From the NCBI GenBank assembly GCA_030601865.1, contig JAUWAW010000006.1:1-39949 (forward strand): a DNA stretch of 39,949 nt, read 5' to 3'. The notes under the pieces were generated by a model. It saw nothing but the letters and a program-made list of their open reading frames with translations, had not been told where the DNA came from and made no database searches. Source of the stretch: Candidatus Nealsoniibacteriota bacterium (GTDB taxonomy: Bacteria; Patescibacteriota; Minisyncoccia; Minisyncoccales; JAUWAW01). Each line of letters starts with the position of its first letter. The stretch's first letter is position 1. Made by a program: the position numbers and the translations under genes. Positions 8,366-16,707 of this stretch are shown piece after piece.

Positions 8366-8917
8366 TCACTCAGGATGTTCTTTCATATTCTGCTCTATAT
8401 CCAATGTGGATGTGGGAGCATCTTCACATATGACTGCATCTTCAGGCATGGGATATCTAGCCTCTCCCATGACCAGATAAAACTTACCGTCACCCCCCCA
8501 TATTGCAATCTCAAGCACTTCATCAAAAGGAAGTTCTGTTCCCTTTGGGGTAATCATCTTGCCAGTAATGTGTGCCTTAAGTGGAAATGGGGTAAACTCT
8601 GGCTCTGGTTTTTCGTAGGTAACATTAATGTTCTTGAATTCATTACCACCTAATTCATCTATCTTGACTCTAATCTCTTTGTCTGCCTTGAGATTAGGAT
8701 GCACTATGCGACTAATCTTTGTAGTATTTCGTTGAGTTAAGCCCTCAAGATAGGTTGCTACGACTTCTTCTTTTGATGCTTCGCCACTAGGAAAAAGTGT
8801 CTTTCCCAATATGGATACTGTTGTCCAGAACCATTTTCCTTGTTCTTTTGTGAACAAATAAAGCCCTCCGACAAGAGATACAAAAATAACAATCAGAATA
8901 ATAACTTTTTTAGACAT
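8366..8917 (-). CDS. Membrane-anchored paralogue 2, NTF2-like in outline
   Basis: The product has 183 residues from ATG 8917 with AAGGAG 9 nt upstream. It is closely related along its whole length to the 7422-7916 product (YLEGLTQRN, KISRIVHP, IDELGGNEF, HITGKMITPKGTELPFDE, GKFYLVMGEAR). It differs by an insertion after the anchor (WTTVSILGKTLFPSG) and a longer C-terminus with two extra acidic stretches. One N-terminal membrane helix, with the remainder probably outside. The duplication includes leader hairpin, gene and downstream repeat, so the whole cassette was copied. Function unknown. Confidence 0.7.
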   Translation of the reverse strand: MSKKVIILIVIFVSLVGGLYLFTKEQGKWFWTTVSILGKTLFPSGEASKEEVVATYLEGLTQRNTTKISRIVHPNLKADKEIRVKIDELGGNEFKNINVTYEKPEPEFTPFPLKAHITGKMITPKGTELPFDEVLEIAIWGGDGKFYLVMGEARYPMPEDAVICEDAPTSTLDIEQNMKEHPE

Positions 8918-8952
8918 AATCATAAGCTCCTTGTAAGCTAACCAAAATAGCT

Positions 8953-8985
8953 GGTTGGCCAAGAATTTTTCTTTCTTGGCCAACC
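8953..8985 (-). promoter_or_regulatory. Perfect 13-bp inverted repeat between the lipoprotein gene and paralogue 2
   Basis: GGTTGGCCAAGAA (8953-8965) pairs perfectly with 8973-8985. On the minus strand it lies 24 nt after the stop of the Amidase_6 gene and 36 nt before paralogue 2. It could be the terminator of the former, though no strong T-run follows, or a leader hairpin, since the same structure precedes paralogue 1. A CATAAT abuts it at 8986-8991. Confidence 0.6.
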
Positions 8986-9008
8986 ATTATGTTAGAAGGT
9001 TCTCCTTC

Positions 9009-10061
9009 CTAGTTAGACATACGCCAGAGATAATAGATAGCTCCGGGATATCTACTGCGGAATGCGCTTAGAGCTTCTCTTCTTGTGTTGGGTGTTTGAT
9101 AGGAAATATAAATCTTCCCACGCGCATCAATGTCAGTGACAATCAAGGAGTGGTCGATTTTTGCCTTTTTTCTTTGAATTACATCCCCTTCTTTTAGCTG
9201 GCTCCAAGATGTAGCGGGAGTACCCCTTCCGCTAAAATATGTAAACCAGTAGAAGTTTCTCGCTCCTCCCCAGGTATAGCTTTGTTGATGCCATTTAAAG
9301 CCCCACCATGTCCTTATTGTATGCCACCACGCTTTGTTAGACCAGTACCAGCCATACTTCATGTTCCAGCCGCCTGCAATCATACATTGAGAGATAAAAT
9401 TGGTGCAGTTCAAGCCCAGATCAGGATAATTATCAAAGTCAGGGTTCTCTGCATGAGCCAAGGCATACCGCACCGCAGCATTTGCGTTATAGTAAGTAGC
9501 AGCAAACGCTGGAGCGAGAAGAGAAGTAACTTCCTCAGAATCAGATTCTGGTCCATCTGACAAACAGGGCATACTCCTGGGAATTGGGGGATCACCATGA
9601 GGATCATTGACTGTCTCAGAGGTTAGAAAAGGAAGGCATTCAACAACAATCCAGTCATTACCATCTTTAGCTAAACTAAGTCGGTAATTAAATGTGTAAG
9701 ATGTAGTTGTTGGTCCCTCGTCTTTGATAACGAGATCAATAATCCCTGATTCAACTGCTTTGGCTATTACACCGTCTGCGGTTTGTTCTTGGCGAACGAC
9801 TTTGAAGCTCTTGTCATGAGTTTCACCATAGATTATACCATACTGAGAGAATATTTCCTTTTTCTCAAGCATCGCTTTCTCGGTTTCGGGCAGAATCTCT
9901 GCCTTGGCATAATCTAATACTATGGTTTCTATAGTTGAATCTGACAACGACGCTTCAACTGTTGGCAGTGAGCCGTCTTCATCTCCACATCCGATGAACA
10001 ATAAACCAAGGCCAAATGTTAGGGTTAAGGCCAAAACTGCGGCAAACAATTTCTTCAACAT
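9009..10061 (-). CDS. Lipoprotein with C-terminal Amidase_6 (NlpC/P60-like) domain
   Basis: The product has 350 residues. N-terminal lipoprotein signal: MLKKLFAAVLALTLTFGLG then LFIGC, with Cys as the probable lipidation site and an acidic spacer (GDEDGS). A middle domain (about 35-160) is unassigned. From about residue 190 the sequence fits the putative amidase domain Amidase_6: YYNANAAVRYALAHAENPDF, LNCTNFISQCMIAGGW (catalytic Cys), a Trp-rich core, GDVIQ and DHSLIVTDI (catalytic His). Such papain-fold domains usually cut peptide or amide bonds, often in the cell wall. A strong SD (GGGAAGGAG) precedes the ATG, unlike the core genes here. Likely a surface-anchored wall hydrolase; possibly acquired, as the family is best known from Firmicutes. 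Confidence 0.85.
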   Translation of the reverse strand: MLKKLFAAVLALTLTFGLGLLFIGCGDEDGSLPTVEASLSDSTIETIVLDYAKAEILPETEKAMLEKKEIFSQYGIIYGETHDKSFKVVRQEQTADGVIAKAVESGIIDLVIKDEGPTTTSYTFNYRLSLAKDGNDWIVVECLPFLTSETVNDPHGDPPIPRSMPCLSDGPESDSEEVTSLLAPAFAATYYNANAAVRYALAHAENPDFDNYPDLGLNCTNFISQCMIAGGWNMKYGWYWSNKAWWHTIRTWWGFKWHQQSYTWGGARNFYWFTYFSGRGTPATSWSQLKEGDVIQRKKAKIDHSLIVTDIDARGKIYISYQTPNTRREALSAFRSRYPGAIYYLWRMSN

Positions 10062-10540
10062 TTGCGTTTCTCCTTCCCTTTTTTGGGAATTTTTCCTTTT
10101 CGAAAATTTTGGTGTTTCAGTTTAGAATCATTCGAACAAGTTTAGGGTTAAGGCCTTGCCAGACGAGCCGGCGCTAAGGTAAAAGAATCTTACCTGCCAA
10201 CAGGACGTTGTTTTAGAGCTTTTAATCACCCCCTACAGTTGCGGAAAGCAGGATTCAAAAAAAACAACTTTTTCTCTCAAAACTTTCCTTATTTAATAAT
10301 TTTTGAAAGAGCAATTATCCGAAATGGACAGGGTATTATTTGAGAATAACACCTTTTGGCTCATTGTTTTTCAGATAGGATACAATGGGCTAAAAGCTAT
10401 TATCCTGATTGCTACCGGTATCGCTCAATTTACACCAAGCAAGAATGCTTGTCAAGTTCTTTTTTACAGTGTTTGTTTTCAATCCTGAAGGCTGGTTCAG
10501 GATTTCTGAATCTCTGTAAAATCTCACATACTAATCATGC
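10062..10540. other. Gap without a supported gene
   Basis: This is the upstream region of the lipoprotein gene and the 3' side of the 10541-10888 gene. It contains a short inverted repeat (AAGGTAA...TTACCT, about 10176-10194) and two overlapping open frames (10303-10488 and 10356-10610) with no SD and no recognisable product. I saw no tRNA or known riboswitch pattern. Confidence 0.5.
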
Positions 10541-10888
10541 TCAAAATTCAATAAGTCCAAAAATCTTTTTAAATGGTTTGTTTTCTATTTTTCTTACTTG
10601 CATTCCATAACTTTCCAAAAACTTCTGAATTTCATCTATGGTAATATAACGTCTATCATAAGGCACATCAATAGTGTTCGTTTTATCATGGCCCAATATA
10701 TCGAAAGAACCATTTGGTAATTTGCCCTTGCAAAGAATTACTTCATCGCAAAAGTAGTAAACGCTATGATGATAGTTATCCCAAATTTTATCATCTTGCA
10801 TATTAAGCACCTCAAACTTAACCTGATAACTGTTTTTAGAAATAAAAAGTTTTCTGTAAATCTTCTGTAGGATTTGTTTTATTGTCAT
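10541..10888 (-). CDS. Hypothetical protein, 115 residues
   Basis: I do not recognise a family. The product is soluble and basic at the N-terminus (MTIKQILQKIYRKLF), with a central aromatic and Cys-containing stretch (VYYFCDEVILCKGKLPNGSFDILGHD) that looks like beta strands and a C-terminal helix (IDEIQKFLESYGMQV). No signal peptide. Support for a real gene: a TAGGAG SD 12 nt upstream of the ATG and a good promoter at 10912-10940. It stands alone between two gaps. Confidence 0.6.
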   Translation of the reverse strand: MTIKQILQKIYRKLFISKNSYQVKFEVLNMQDDKIWDNYHHSVYYFCDEVILCKGKLPNGSFDILGHDKTNTIDVPYDRRYITIDEIQKFLESYGMQVRKIENKPFKKIFGLIEF

Positions 10889-10911
10889 ATTCTTTACGCT
10901 CCTATAATTTT

Positions 10912-10940
10912 AGTATAAACCTGCTTTTTTCTTTTGTAAA
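10912..10940 (-). promoter_or_regulatory. Sigma70-type promoter of the 115-residue gene
   Basis: On the minus strand TTTACA (10940-10935), a 17-nt spacer, then TATACT (10917-10912), about 24 nt before the ATG at 10888. Confidence 0.65.
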
Positions 10941-11055
10941 GAACGACTAATGTGCTATGTGTCACTAACCAAAACATAGCAAAATCAAAAACCCTTGTCA
11001 AACCCCTTGTACTGGTCCATATGATATTTACCACTTAGAGGGTTTGAATTGGAAA

Positions 11056-11087
11056 CGGCGGAGGGTTGCCCTTCGGCCCTTTTTATT
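11056..11087 (+). terminator. Terminator-like hairpin
   Basis: GAAACGGCGGAGGG-TTG-CCCTTCGGCC followed by TTTTTATT. It is related to the element at 7178-7211. No gene immediately upstream on this strand is evident, so it may be a relic of the same repeat family. Confidence 0.4.
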
Positions 11088-11219
11088 AATAGTTAGAAAA
11101 CAAACTTAAAAACAAAATCTGGTTTAAAAGTAACTACTCACCCAATTGAAGTTTCAGCTTGGAAATAAAGTTTAAAACCCGATGTTAAACCCGACTATGT
11201 GTGGCATTACCACATGGGG

Positions 11220-11248
11220 TTGACACGGTTACGCTCTTGATGTATATT
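11220..11248 (+). promoter_or_regulatory. Sigma70-type promoter for the RRM gene
   Basis: TTGACA (11220-11225), a 17-nt spacer and TATATT (11243-11248), giving an untranslated leader of about 210 nt before the ATG at 11465. A palindrome ATGTGTGGCAT/TACCACAT lies just upstream (11197-11215). Confidence 0.75.
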
Positions 11249-11314
11249 TAAAATGCTAACCCCATCAAATACGGTAAAGCCATACTTGACAGGGTTAAAG
11301 CTCTCTGAAGTTCG

Positions 11315-11356
11315 CAATACGGGAACAGTTTCTTTAGGGAAGTTGTTCCCGTATTG
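11315..11356 (+). promoter_or_regulatory. Perfect 13-bp leader hairpin of the RRM gene
   Basis: CAATACGGGAACA (11315-11327) pairs with TGTTCCCGTATTG (11344-11356) around a 16-nt loop. It is transcribed from the 11220 promoter and not followed by a T-run, so it is more likely a leader structure than a terminator. Confidence 0.7.
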
Positions 11357-11395
11357 TGAGAAAGTAAGGAGTTGGTCGAAAAATTAAATAAGTTA

Positions 11396-11453
11396 ACCCA
11401 GTTAAATGCTGTGAAGCAGCAATTTCGCCTCTGGCGAAATTATTTAACTGGGT
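11396..11453. repeat. Cloverleaf palindromic element, family A, copy 2 (leader of RRM gene)
   Basis: Outer arms 11396-11407 and 11442-11453 (12 bp, perfect) enclose a 13-nt hairpin (11408-11420) and a 21-nt hairpin (11421-11441, 9-bp stem, TCT loop). The reverse complement matches copy 1 closely. It ends 11 nt before the start codon and would occupy the ribosome landing zone of the RRM mRNA. Confidence 0.9.
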
Positions 11454-11464
11454 AAAGCACAAAA

Positions 11465-11746
11465 ATGAACAAGAAACTTTACATAGGAGGTCTTTCTTAT
11501 GACACCACCGAGAACGCTCTCCAAGATTTGTTCTCACAGGCGGGTACCGTAGAATCGGCAGTGATTATTACCGACAGAGTTTCAGGCCGATCAAAAGGAT
11601 TCGGCTTTGTAGAGATGGCCACAGAAAAGGAAGCTGAAAAAGCAATAGAGATGTTTAATGGAAAAGAACTTGACGGCAGGACTATTACCGTAAACGAAGC
11701 CAGGCCAATGGAGAAGAGGTCTTTTAGCCCCCAGGGGCGGTTTTAA
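11465..11746 (+). CDS. RRM-domain RNA-binding protein
   Basis: The product has 93 residues, a single RNA recognition motif: RNP2 LYIGGL (residues 5-10) and RNP1 KGFGFVEM (about 44-51) with the usual beta-alpha-beta spacing (TTENALQDLFSQAG, EAEKAIEMFNGKELDGRTITVNEA). A short basic tail ends in SPQGRF. Bacterial single-RRM proteins (Rbp type) bind single-stranded RNA and are often cold-regulated. No SD; the ATG follows a palindromic element and a long structured leader with its own promoter, so post-transcriptional (possibly self) regulation is plausible. Monocistronic, closed by a strong terminator. Confidence 0.92.
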   Translation: MNKKLYIGGLSYDTTENALQDLFSQAGTVESAVIITDRVSGRSKGFGFVEMATEKEAEKAIEMFNGKELDGRTITVNEARPMEKRSFSPQGRF

Positions 11747-11768
11747 GCGAATGTAAAAGAAAGAACTC

Positions 11769-11803
11769 AACCCTTCACCCAACTTTGTTGGGTGAAGGGT
11801 TTT
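11769..11803 (+). terminator. Rho-independent terminator of the RRM gene
   Basis: A 13-bp stem ACCCTTCACCCAA (11770-11782) with TTGGGTGAAGGGT (11788-11800), followed by TTT. Confidence 0.85.
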
Positions 11804-11840
11804 ACTTGCAATTTTTAAGAAATAGGATTAATCTAAGAGT

Positions 11841-13634
11841 ATGAAAAAAGTTATCATCATTCCTCTTTTACTAGTCCTTGTTTTAGGAATTTATTTTGGC
11901 TACAACGTCTTAACTAAAAAAGACAAGGCAACTCGTTACCTGACAGCGGCAGTTGCCAAGGGAACACTCATTGTTTCGGTTTCTGGTTCGGGCCAGGTAA
12001 CTGTTTTGGATGAAGTTGACATTAAACCAAAAGTTTCAGGAGAGCTCATAGCACTTTATATCAATAAAGACGAGGAGGTAAAAGCGGGTCAGCTTCTGGC
12101 GAAATTAGATACTAAAAATGCTCAACAGGCAATTCGTGATGCCGAAATTGTTTTGGATAACGTCAAAGCAAACTTAGAAGAACTTCTTTCCCAACCGGAT
12201 GCCAAATCCCTGCTTCAGGCCGAGAATGCCCTGAAGCAGGCAGAGCGCGATTTGGATAAGGCAAAAGAAAACTATGAAGACATTGAGATAGACGCCGAAC
12301 GCTCTTTAGCTAATGCCTATGAAGATGGTTACAGCGCTGTTTCCACCACTTTTTTTAAGTTATCCGACTATATAAAAAATCTGCAAGATGTCTTGGGGAC
12401 AGAGCAAGACACAGAAAAGTATATTGATAATTATAAACTAATATTGGGCTCTGACTCTTCTTTTATTCAAAGATTTATTGATGATTATGACCAAGCCGAG
12501 GGTCTTTTTATCGAAAACTCTGCCTTTTTTAGAACGGTTTATAGAGAGGATGACCGTGATATTATTTACCAGCTCATAGGCGATACCTTTGAGACCACCA
12601 AGGCAATTTCGCGGACACTGGAAAGCGCTCGCCATATGTTTGATGCCATTGTAGTGGTGAGTTATGAGCATTTTACTGTGTCTTCCCATATTGATAAGAT
12701 GCGCCCTAAAATTGCCAGCGACATTTCTTCTGTTAATTCTAATATAACTTCTCTTGAGCGAATTAAGGATACTATTGATGATACCAATAAAAACACCCCC
12801 GAAAAAATTGAAGATGCTGAATGGGCTTTGCAATCTGCTCAGGAAAAATTTGATGAGAAAAAACTGGCCCTTGAGGAACTAATCGCCGGCGCTGATTCCC
12901 AAGATATTAAGTCGCAGCAAAATACTGTTTTGCAAAAAGAGGATACGCTTTTAGATGCCAAAGAGAAGTTAGCTAACTGTTCTATTCGCGCTCCCTTTAA
13001 TGGCGTCATCGCTGAGTTGAATGACAAGGTTAAAAAAGGAGATTCAGTCACCACCAACACGGTTCTGGCAACTCTTATTACTAAACAAAAAATAGCTGAG
13101 ATGACGCTCAATGAAATTGATGCAGCCAATGTAAAAGTTGGCCAGAAAGCAACTTTAGCTTTTGATGCTCTGCCGGAGCTGACTCTTTCTGGAAAAATTA
13201 TGGAAGTTGATGTAATGGGGGTAGTAACGCAGGGAGTGGTAAGTTATGGAGTTAAGATTGCTTGGGATACTGAAGAGGAACAAATTAAGCCCGGAATGAG
13301 TGTTACCGCAGATATTATTACTGATGCCAAAGAGGATGTTTTAGTTTTACCCAATAGCGCCATTAAATCAAAGAGAGATTTTTACTATGTTGAATTAATA
13401 AAAGCGCCGGAGAAAATGAGCCAGCACTTATTAGCCAATATTTCAGGAACAATTCTGCCAGAACCGCCCAAACCGCAGCCAGTAGAAATTGGGCTTTCTA
13501 ATGACCTTTCTACTGAAATTATCAGCGGCCTCAAAGAAGGCGATCTAGTGGTGGCTCAAACTATTAGCTCAAAGTCTACCCCAAAAACCGGAAGTGGGAC
13601 TCAAATGCAGGGAATGATGAAAATGATGCGTTAA
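11841..13634 (+). CDS. HlyD/MacA-type membrane fusion (adaptor) protein
   Basis: The product has 597 residues. One N-terminal membrane helix (VIIIPLLLVLVLGIYFGYNVL), then a split lipoyl-like domain (VSVSGSGQVTVLDEVDIKPKVSGELIALYINKDEEVKAGQLLAKLD). A long helical hairpin spans about residues 90-380, and the second lipoyl half follows (LANCSIRAPFNGVIAELNDKVKKGDSV), then beta-barrel and membrane-proximal domains to about 560. The helical section is longer than in E. coli MacA, with about 200 residues (DYIKNL...RHMFDAIVV) inserted into the coiled coil. It works with the ATPase and permease encoded directly downstream as an exporter; the cargo is unknown. The Met-rich tail (MQGMMKMMR) is noteworthy. 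Confidence 0.88.
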   Translation: MKKVIIIPLLLVLVLGIYFGYNVLTKKDKATRYLTAAVAKGTLIVSVSGSGQVTVLDEVDIKPKVSGELIALYINKDEEVKAGQLLAKLDTKNAQQAIRDAEIVLDNVKANLEELLSQPDAKSLLQAENALKQAERDLDKAKENYEDIEIDAERSLANAYEDGYSAVSTTFFKLSDYIKNLQDVLGTEQDTEKYIDNYKLILGSDSSFIQRFIDDYDQAEGLFIENSAFFRTVYREDDRDIIYQLIGDTFETTKAISRTLESARHMFDAIVVVSYEHFTVSSHIDKMRPKIASDISSVNSNITSLERIKDTIDDTNKNTPEKIEDAEWALQSAQEKFDEKKLALEELIAGADSQDIKSQQNTVLQKEDTLLDAKEKLANCSIRAPFNGVIAELNDKVKKGDSVTTNTVLATLITKQKIAEMTLNEIDAANVKVGQKATLAFDALPELTLSGKIMEVDVMGVVTQGVVSYGVKIAWDTEEEQIKPGMSVTADIITDAKEDVLVLPNSAIKSKRDFYYVELIKAPEKMSQHLLANISGTILPEPPKPQPVEIGLSNDLSTEIISGLKEGDLVVAQTISSKSTPKTGSGTQMQGMMKMMR

Positions 13635-13661
13635 AAATACTTGTAAAGAGTTTGTCAAACT

Positions 13662-14327
13662 ATGATTGAAGCTAAGAATATTAGCAAAATTTATAAATCA
13701 GGCAACATGGAAACCAAAGCCCTAAAGGGCATTTCTTTTTCTATTAAAGAAGGCGAATTCGTGGCTATTATGGGGCCTTCGGGTTCGGGCAAGTCAACCT
13801 TAATGCATATTTTGGGTTGTTTGGATACACCAACCAGCGGCAAATATTTTTTTGAAGGAAAAGACGTTTCTCAGCTTTCTGATGATGAATTAGCCGATAT
13901 TCGTAAAAACAGAATTGGGTTTGTATTTCAATCGTTTAACCTTTTGCCTAGAGCAACTGTGCTCCGTAATGTTGTTCTACCTCTTGTCTATGCTGGTGTC
14001 TCCAGAGATAAACGTGAAAAACAAGCAAAAACCGCGCTTCAAAATGTAGGACTTGGAGAATCTCATTTTTTTCACCTCTCTAATCAACTTTCGGGCGGCC
14101 AGATGCAAAGGGTTGCTATTGCCAGAGCTTTAGTTAACAATCCTTCATTGATTCTGGCTGATGAACCAACAGGAAACCTGGACACAAAAACAGGTGAAGT
14201 CGTTTTAGACACATTTCACAAACTCAATTCAGAGCAGAAACGCACTGTTATACTTATTACCCATGAACTATATGTCGCTAAACACGCTCAACGGATTATT
14301 CGTATTCGGGATGGCGAGATTTTATGA
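13662..14327 (+). CDS. MacB/LolD-type ABC transporter ATPase
   Basis: The product has 221 residues, the full length of the family. Walker [10 protein letters not shown] (about 39-47), Q-loop [18 protein letters not shown], signature [15 protein letters not shown], Walker [13 protein letters not shown] and switch His in VILITHE. The residues [15 protein letters not shown] and the [17 protein letters not shown] region are typical of LolD/MacB exporters rather than importers. It follows the adaptor gene by 27 nt, and its stop overlaps the permease start by 4 nt (ATGA), so the two are translationally coupled. Confidence 0.95.
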   Translation: MIEAKNISKIYKSGNMETKALKGISFSIKEGEFVAIMGPSGSGKSTLMHILGCLDTPTSGKYFFEGKDVSQLSDDELADIRKNRIGFVFQSFNLLPRATVLRNVVLPLVYAGVSRDKREKQAKTALQNVGLGESHFFHLSNQLSGGQMQRVAIARALVNNPSLILADEPTGNLDTKTGEVVLDTFHKLNSEQKRTVILITHELYVAKHAQRIIRIRDGEIL

Positions 14328-15544
14328 AGATGCGAGATTTATTACAAGAAACATATTCGGCAATATCTATGAACAAAGCCAGGTCCGGGCTGACTATTTT
14401 AGGTATTGTTATTGGAATTGGCTCGGTTATTGCTATGATTTCAATTGGGCAGGGAGCAGCTGGGTCAATTGAATCAAGGATTCAATCAATGGGGTCAAAT
14501 TTAATTACAGTTATGCCCGGATTCCAAAAAAGTTTTTCCCAGGTTAAAGCTGGTATGGGCAGCGCTCAAACCCTGACTATTGAAGATGCTGAAGCCATAG
14601 TCCAAGGAATTCCCAATGTGCAGGCCGTAGCACCAGAGCTTTCTCGAAGATATCAGGTTGTAGCAAGAGGTCAAAATACTAATACTCAAATAATAGGAAC
14701 AGTTTCTGCTTATCCATTAGTGAAAAATGTTGAAATTGGCTTGGGCTCTTTTATTTCTGACCAAAATGTCCGCAGTATGTCAAAAGTAGCAGTTTTGGGG
14801 CCGACTACCCGAGACGATCTTTTTGGCGAAAATACTAATCCTTTAGGCCAAACAGTAAGGATTAATGGTATAAATTTTAAAGTGATTGGCGTAACCCAAT
14901 CTAAGGGCGGCACTGGTTTTGGCAGTCAAGACGATATTATTTTTATTCCTTTAACAACAGCTCAGAAATTTTTGGCTGGAGCTGATTATGTTTCAACGAT
15001 TAGTATTCAAGCTGAAAACGCTCAAACAATGGCTTCAGTCCAGTCAGGTATCACCAATCTTCTTTTGCGGCTGCATAATATTGCAGAGCCCGAGCTGGCT
15101 GATTTTAATGTCTTAAGTCAGCAAGATATTCTTACGGCTGCTTCTTCAATAACCAATACAATGACCATTTTGTTGGCGGCAATTGCTGGAATTTCTCTGA
15201 TTGTCGGCGGCATTGGCATTATGAATATGATGATGACAACGGTAACCGAGAGAACCCGAGAAATCGGCCTTCGCAAAGCTATTGGGGCTAAAAGATTAGA
15301 TATTAGTTTACAATTTTTAACCGAGGCCGTAATGCTTACTTTTCTTGGCGGAGCTGTGGGAATAATTTTAGGGAGCGGCTTGGCTTACGGGATATCATTT
15401 TTTACCGCCCTGCCTACCAAAATTTCTTTATTCTCAATTATTTTAGCTTTTACCGTCTCCGCCGGTATTGGGATTGCCTTTGGCTATTGGCCCGCCCAAA
15501 AAGCAGCCAAACTCAATCCCATTGAGGCCTTGCGCTATGAGTGA
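14324..15544 (+). CDS. MacB/FtsX-type ABC transporter permease
   Basis: The product has 406 residues. N-terminal amphipathic segment and first membrane helix (SGLTILGIVIGIGSVIAMISI), a large extracytoplasmic MacB_PCD domain (about 45-275), then three C-terminal FtsX helices with the conserved GGIGIMNMMMTTVTERTREIGLRKAIGA and the terminal NPIEALRYE. Together with the preceding two genes it forms a mechanotransmission-type exporter for peptides, lipids or antibiotics. The canonical C-terminus ends exactly at TGA, which supports UGA as a normal stop in this genome. Confidence 0.95.
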   Translation: MKMRDLLQETYSAISMNKARSGLTILGIVIGIGSVIAMISIGQGAAGSIESRIQSMGSNLITVMPGFQKSFSQVKAGMGSAQTLTIEDAEAIVQGIPNVQAVAPELSRRYQVVARGQNTNTQIIGTVSAYPLVKNVEIGLGSFISDQNVRSMSKVAVLGPTTRDDLFGENTNPLGQTVRINGINFKVIGVTQSKGGTGFGSQDDIIFIPLTTAQKFLAGADYVSTISIQAENAQTMASVQSGITNLLLRLHNIAEPELADFNVLSQQDILTAASSITNTMTILLAAIAGISLIVGGIGIMNMMMTTVTERTREIGLRKAIGAKRLDISLQFLTEAVMLTFLGGAVGIILGSGLAYGISFFTALPTKISLFSIILAFTVSAGIGIAFGYWPAQKAAKLNPIEALRYE

Positions 15545-15610
15545 AAAACTCGCCTTTTAAGCGATTTTCTGGTAGAATAAAATAAAGGTCGTTAAAACTG
15601 AGATAAGATT

Positions 15611-15808
15611 ATGAAGCCACTAAATATTTTAGGATTAACAATTTTTTCTGCAGGAGTTTTAGGTTTACTTGGTTTCAGCTTGTATAAATTCTTTGAGGAT
15701 GTAGAAATTCACCCAATAATAAAATGGGGGATAGTGGCCATAATTTTAGGGGTGCTTATTATTTTAATCTCTCTCATTTCAGAGAGGTTAAAAGAAAAAA
15801 ATTTATGA
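15611..15808 (+). CDS. Small two-helix membrane protein
   Basis: The product has 65 residues with two membrane helices (ILGLTIFSAGVLGLLGFSLYKF and IIKWGIVAIILGVLIILISLI) and a charged end (SERLKEKNL). No recognised family. Its stop overlaps the start of the YbjQ-family gene (ATGA), so the two are probably translated together and may act together. Confidence 0.6.
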   Translation: MKPLNILGLTIFSAGVLGLLGFSLYKFFEDVEIHPIIKWGIVAIILGVLIILISLISERLKEKNL

Positions 15809-16131
15809 TACTAATCACGACTAATCAAATCCCCGGTAGAGAAGTAAAACAGATACTCGGCCTGGTAAAAGGCAATACTATTCGGGCCAAGCACATTGGC
15901 AAAGATATTTTGGCCGGTTTAAGAAATATTATCGGCGGAGAAGTTAAAGAATATACCGAGGCGCTGAACGAAGCCAGGGAGCAGGCCTTCAGCAGAATGA
16001 TAAAGTCAGCCGAGGAATTGGGAGCTGATGCTGTTATTGGCATCCGTTTTACCACTTCTCAAGTAATGGCTGGAGCTGCTGAATTGTTGGTCTACGGCAC
16101 GGCAGTAAAATTGGCATCCTATAACGGATAA
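15805..16131 (+). CDS. YbjQ-family (DUF74, heavy-metal-binding-like) protein
   Basis: The product has 108 residues from ATG 15805, overlapping the previous stop by 4 nt. It matches the YbjQ family across its length: ITTNQIPGREVKQILGLVKGNTIRAKHIGKDI, GLRNIIGGEVKEYTEALNEAREQAFSRM, AEELGADAVIGIRFTTSQVMAGAAELLVYGTAV. The family forms pentamers; the exact role is unknown. A start upstream at 15724 would overlap the previous gene heavily and adds residues foreign to the family. Confidence 0.92.
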   Translation: MILITTNQIPGREVKQILGLVKGNTIRAKHIGKDILAGLRNIIGGEVKEYTEALNEAREQAFSRMIKSAEELGADAVIGIRFTTSQVMAGAAELLVYGTAVKLASYNG

Positions 16132-16141
16132 AAAAAGTAAT

Positions 16142-16639
16142 ATGTCTAAAACATTAATTACCATCATTATTATAATTCTTGCCGCGGGCTTAGGTTATTG
16201 GGTTTATCAATCAACGTTAACACCCGAAGAAGAGCCCAACGGAGAAGAAACTGAAGAAATAGTTTGCGCCGGAGATGGAGAAGTATTCTCAACTGTGCAA
16301 GATGAATACCCGGACCAATGTTGTGAAGGATTAAAAGAATGGACGCCAATTCCGGATACGCGCTTTTCAATCGCCGATATATGTTATCAAATCGGACAGC
16401 CGTCTGAATCTGGCATGGGACTTTGTATAGAGTGCGGGAACGGGATTTGTGAAAACCATATGGCCTATAATGAAAATCCATGCAATTGCCCGGAAGATTG
16501 CGCGGGAAAGAACAAGTCACATTTTTCCAGCATTGAAGAATTTTGCCAGAGCAATGATTGGAAAATGTCTATTTCCGACGCATGTCAAAATCAAGAAACC
16601 ATCATAGGTTCCCCGATATGCGAGTTGTGCAGTTTTTGA
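16142..16639 (+). CDS. Membrane-anchored, cysteine-rich secreted protein
   Basis: The product has 165 residues. An N-terminal helix (LITIIIIILAAGLGYWVYQS) is followed by an acidic linker and a Cys-rich outer domain with about 15 Cys, including CGNGICENH...NPCNCPEDC, a motif typical of secreted CPR and archaeal surface proteins. The even, dense cysteines suggest disulfides or metal binding outside the cell. It lies 10 nt after the YbjQ gene and probably belongs to the same operon. Function unknown. Confidence 0.6.
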   Translation: MSKTLITIIIIILAAGLGYWVYQSTLTPEEEPNGEETEEIVCAGDGEVFSTVQDEYPDQCCEGLKEWTPIPDTRFSIADICYQIGQPSESGMGLCIECGNGICENHMAYNENPCNCPEDCAGKNKSHFSSIEEFCQSNDWKMSISDACQNQETIIGSPICELCSF

Positions 16640-16643
16640 ATAG

Positions 16644-16682
16644 GAAAATAGGGGTCAGTTCTATTTTCCGACCCCTATTTTC
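16644..16682. repeat. REP-like element X, with full inverted repeat
   Basis: GAAAATAGGGGTC (16644-16656) pairs perfectly with GACCCCTATTTTC (16670-16682). The left half is the same sequence that recurs in the 33-39 kb intergenic regions (for example 36000-36023). Here it lies 4 nt after a stop codon and may also act as a terminator. Confidence 0.7.
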
Positions 16683-16707
16683 TTCTGCAGAATAGAGAAA
16701 AAAAGAG

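Noticed and set aside
8198-8653. Plus-strand 151-codon open frame
   Set aside because: Antisense to the well-supported paralogue 2 gene and through repeat copy C; no SD and no protein-like pattern.
10208-10222. GTTTTAGAGCT resembling a type II CRISPR repeat start
   Set aside because: It occurs once, with no repeat-spacer periodicity and no cas genes nearby.
10303-10610. Two overlapping open frames in the 10.1-10.5 kb gap
   Set aside because: No SD or family resemblance; neither frame reads convincingly as protein, though a remnant cannot be excluded.
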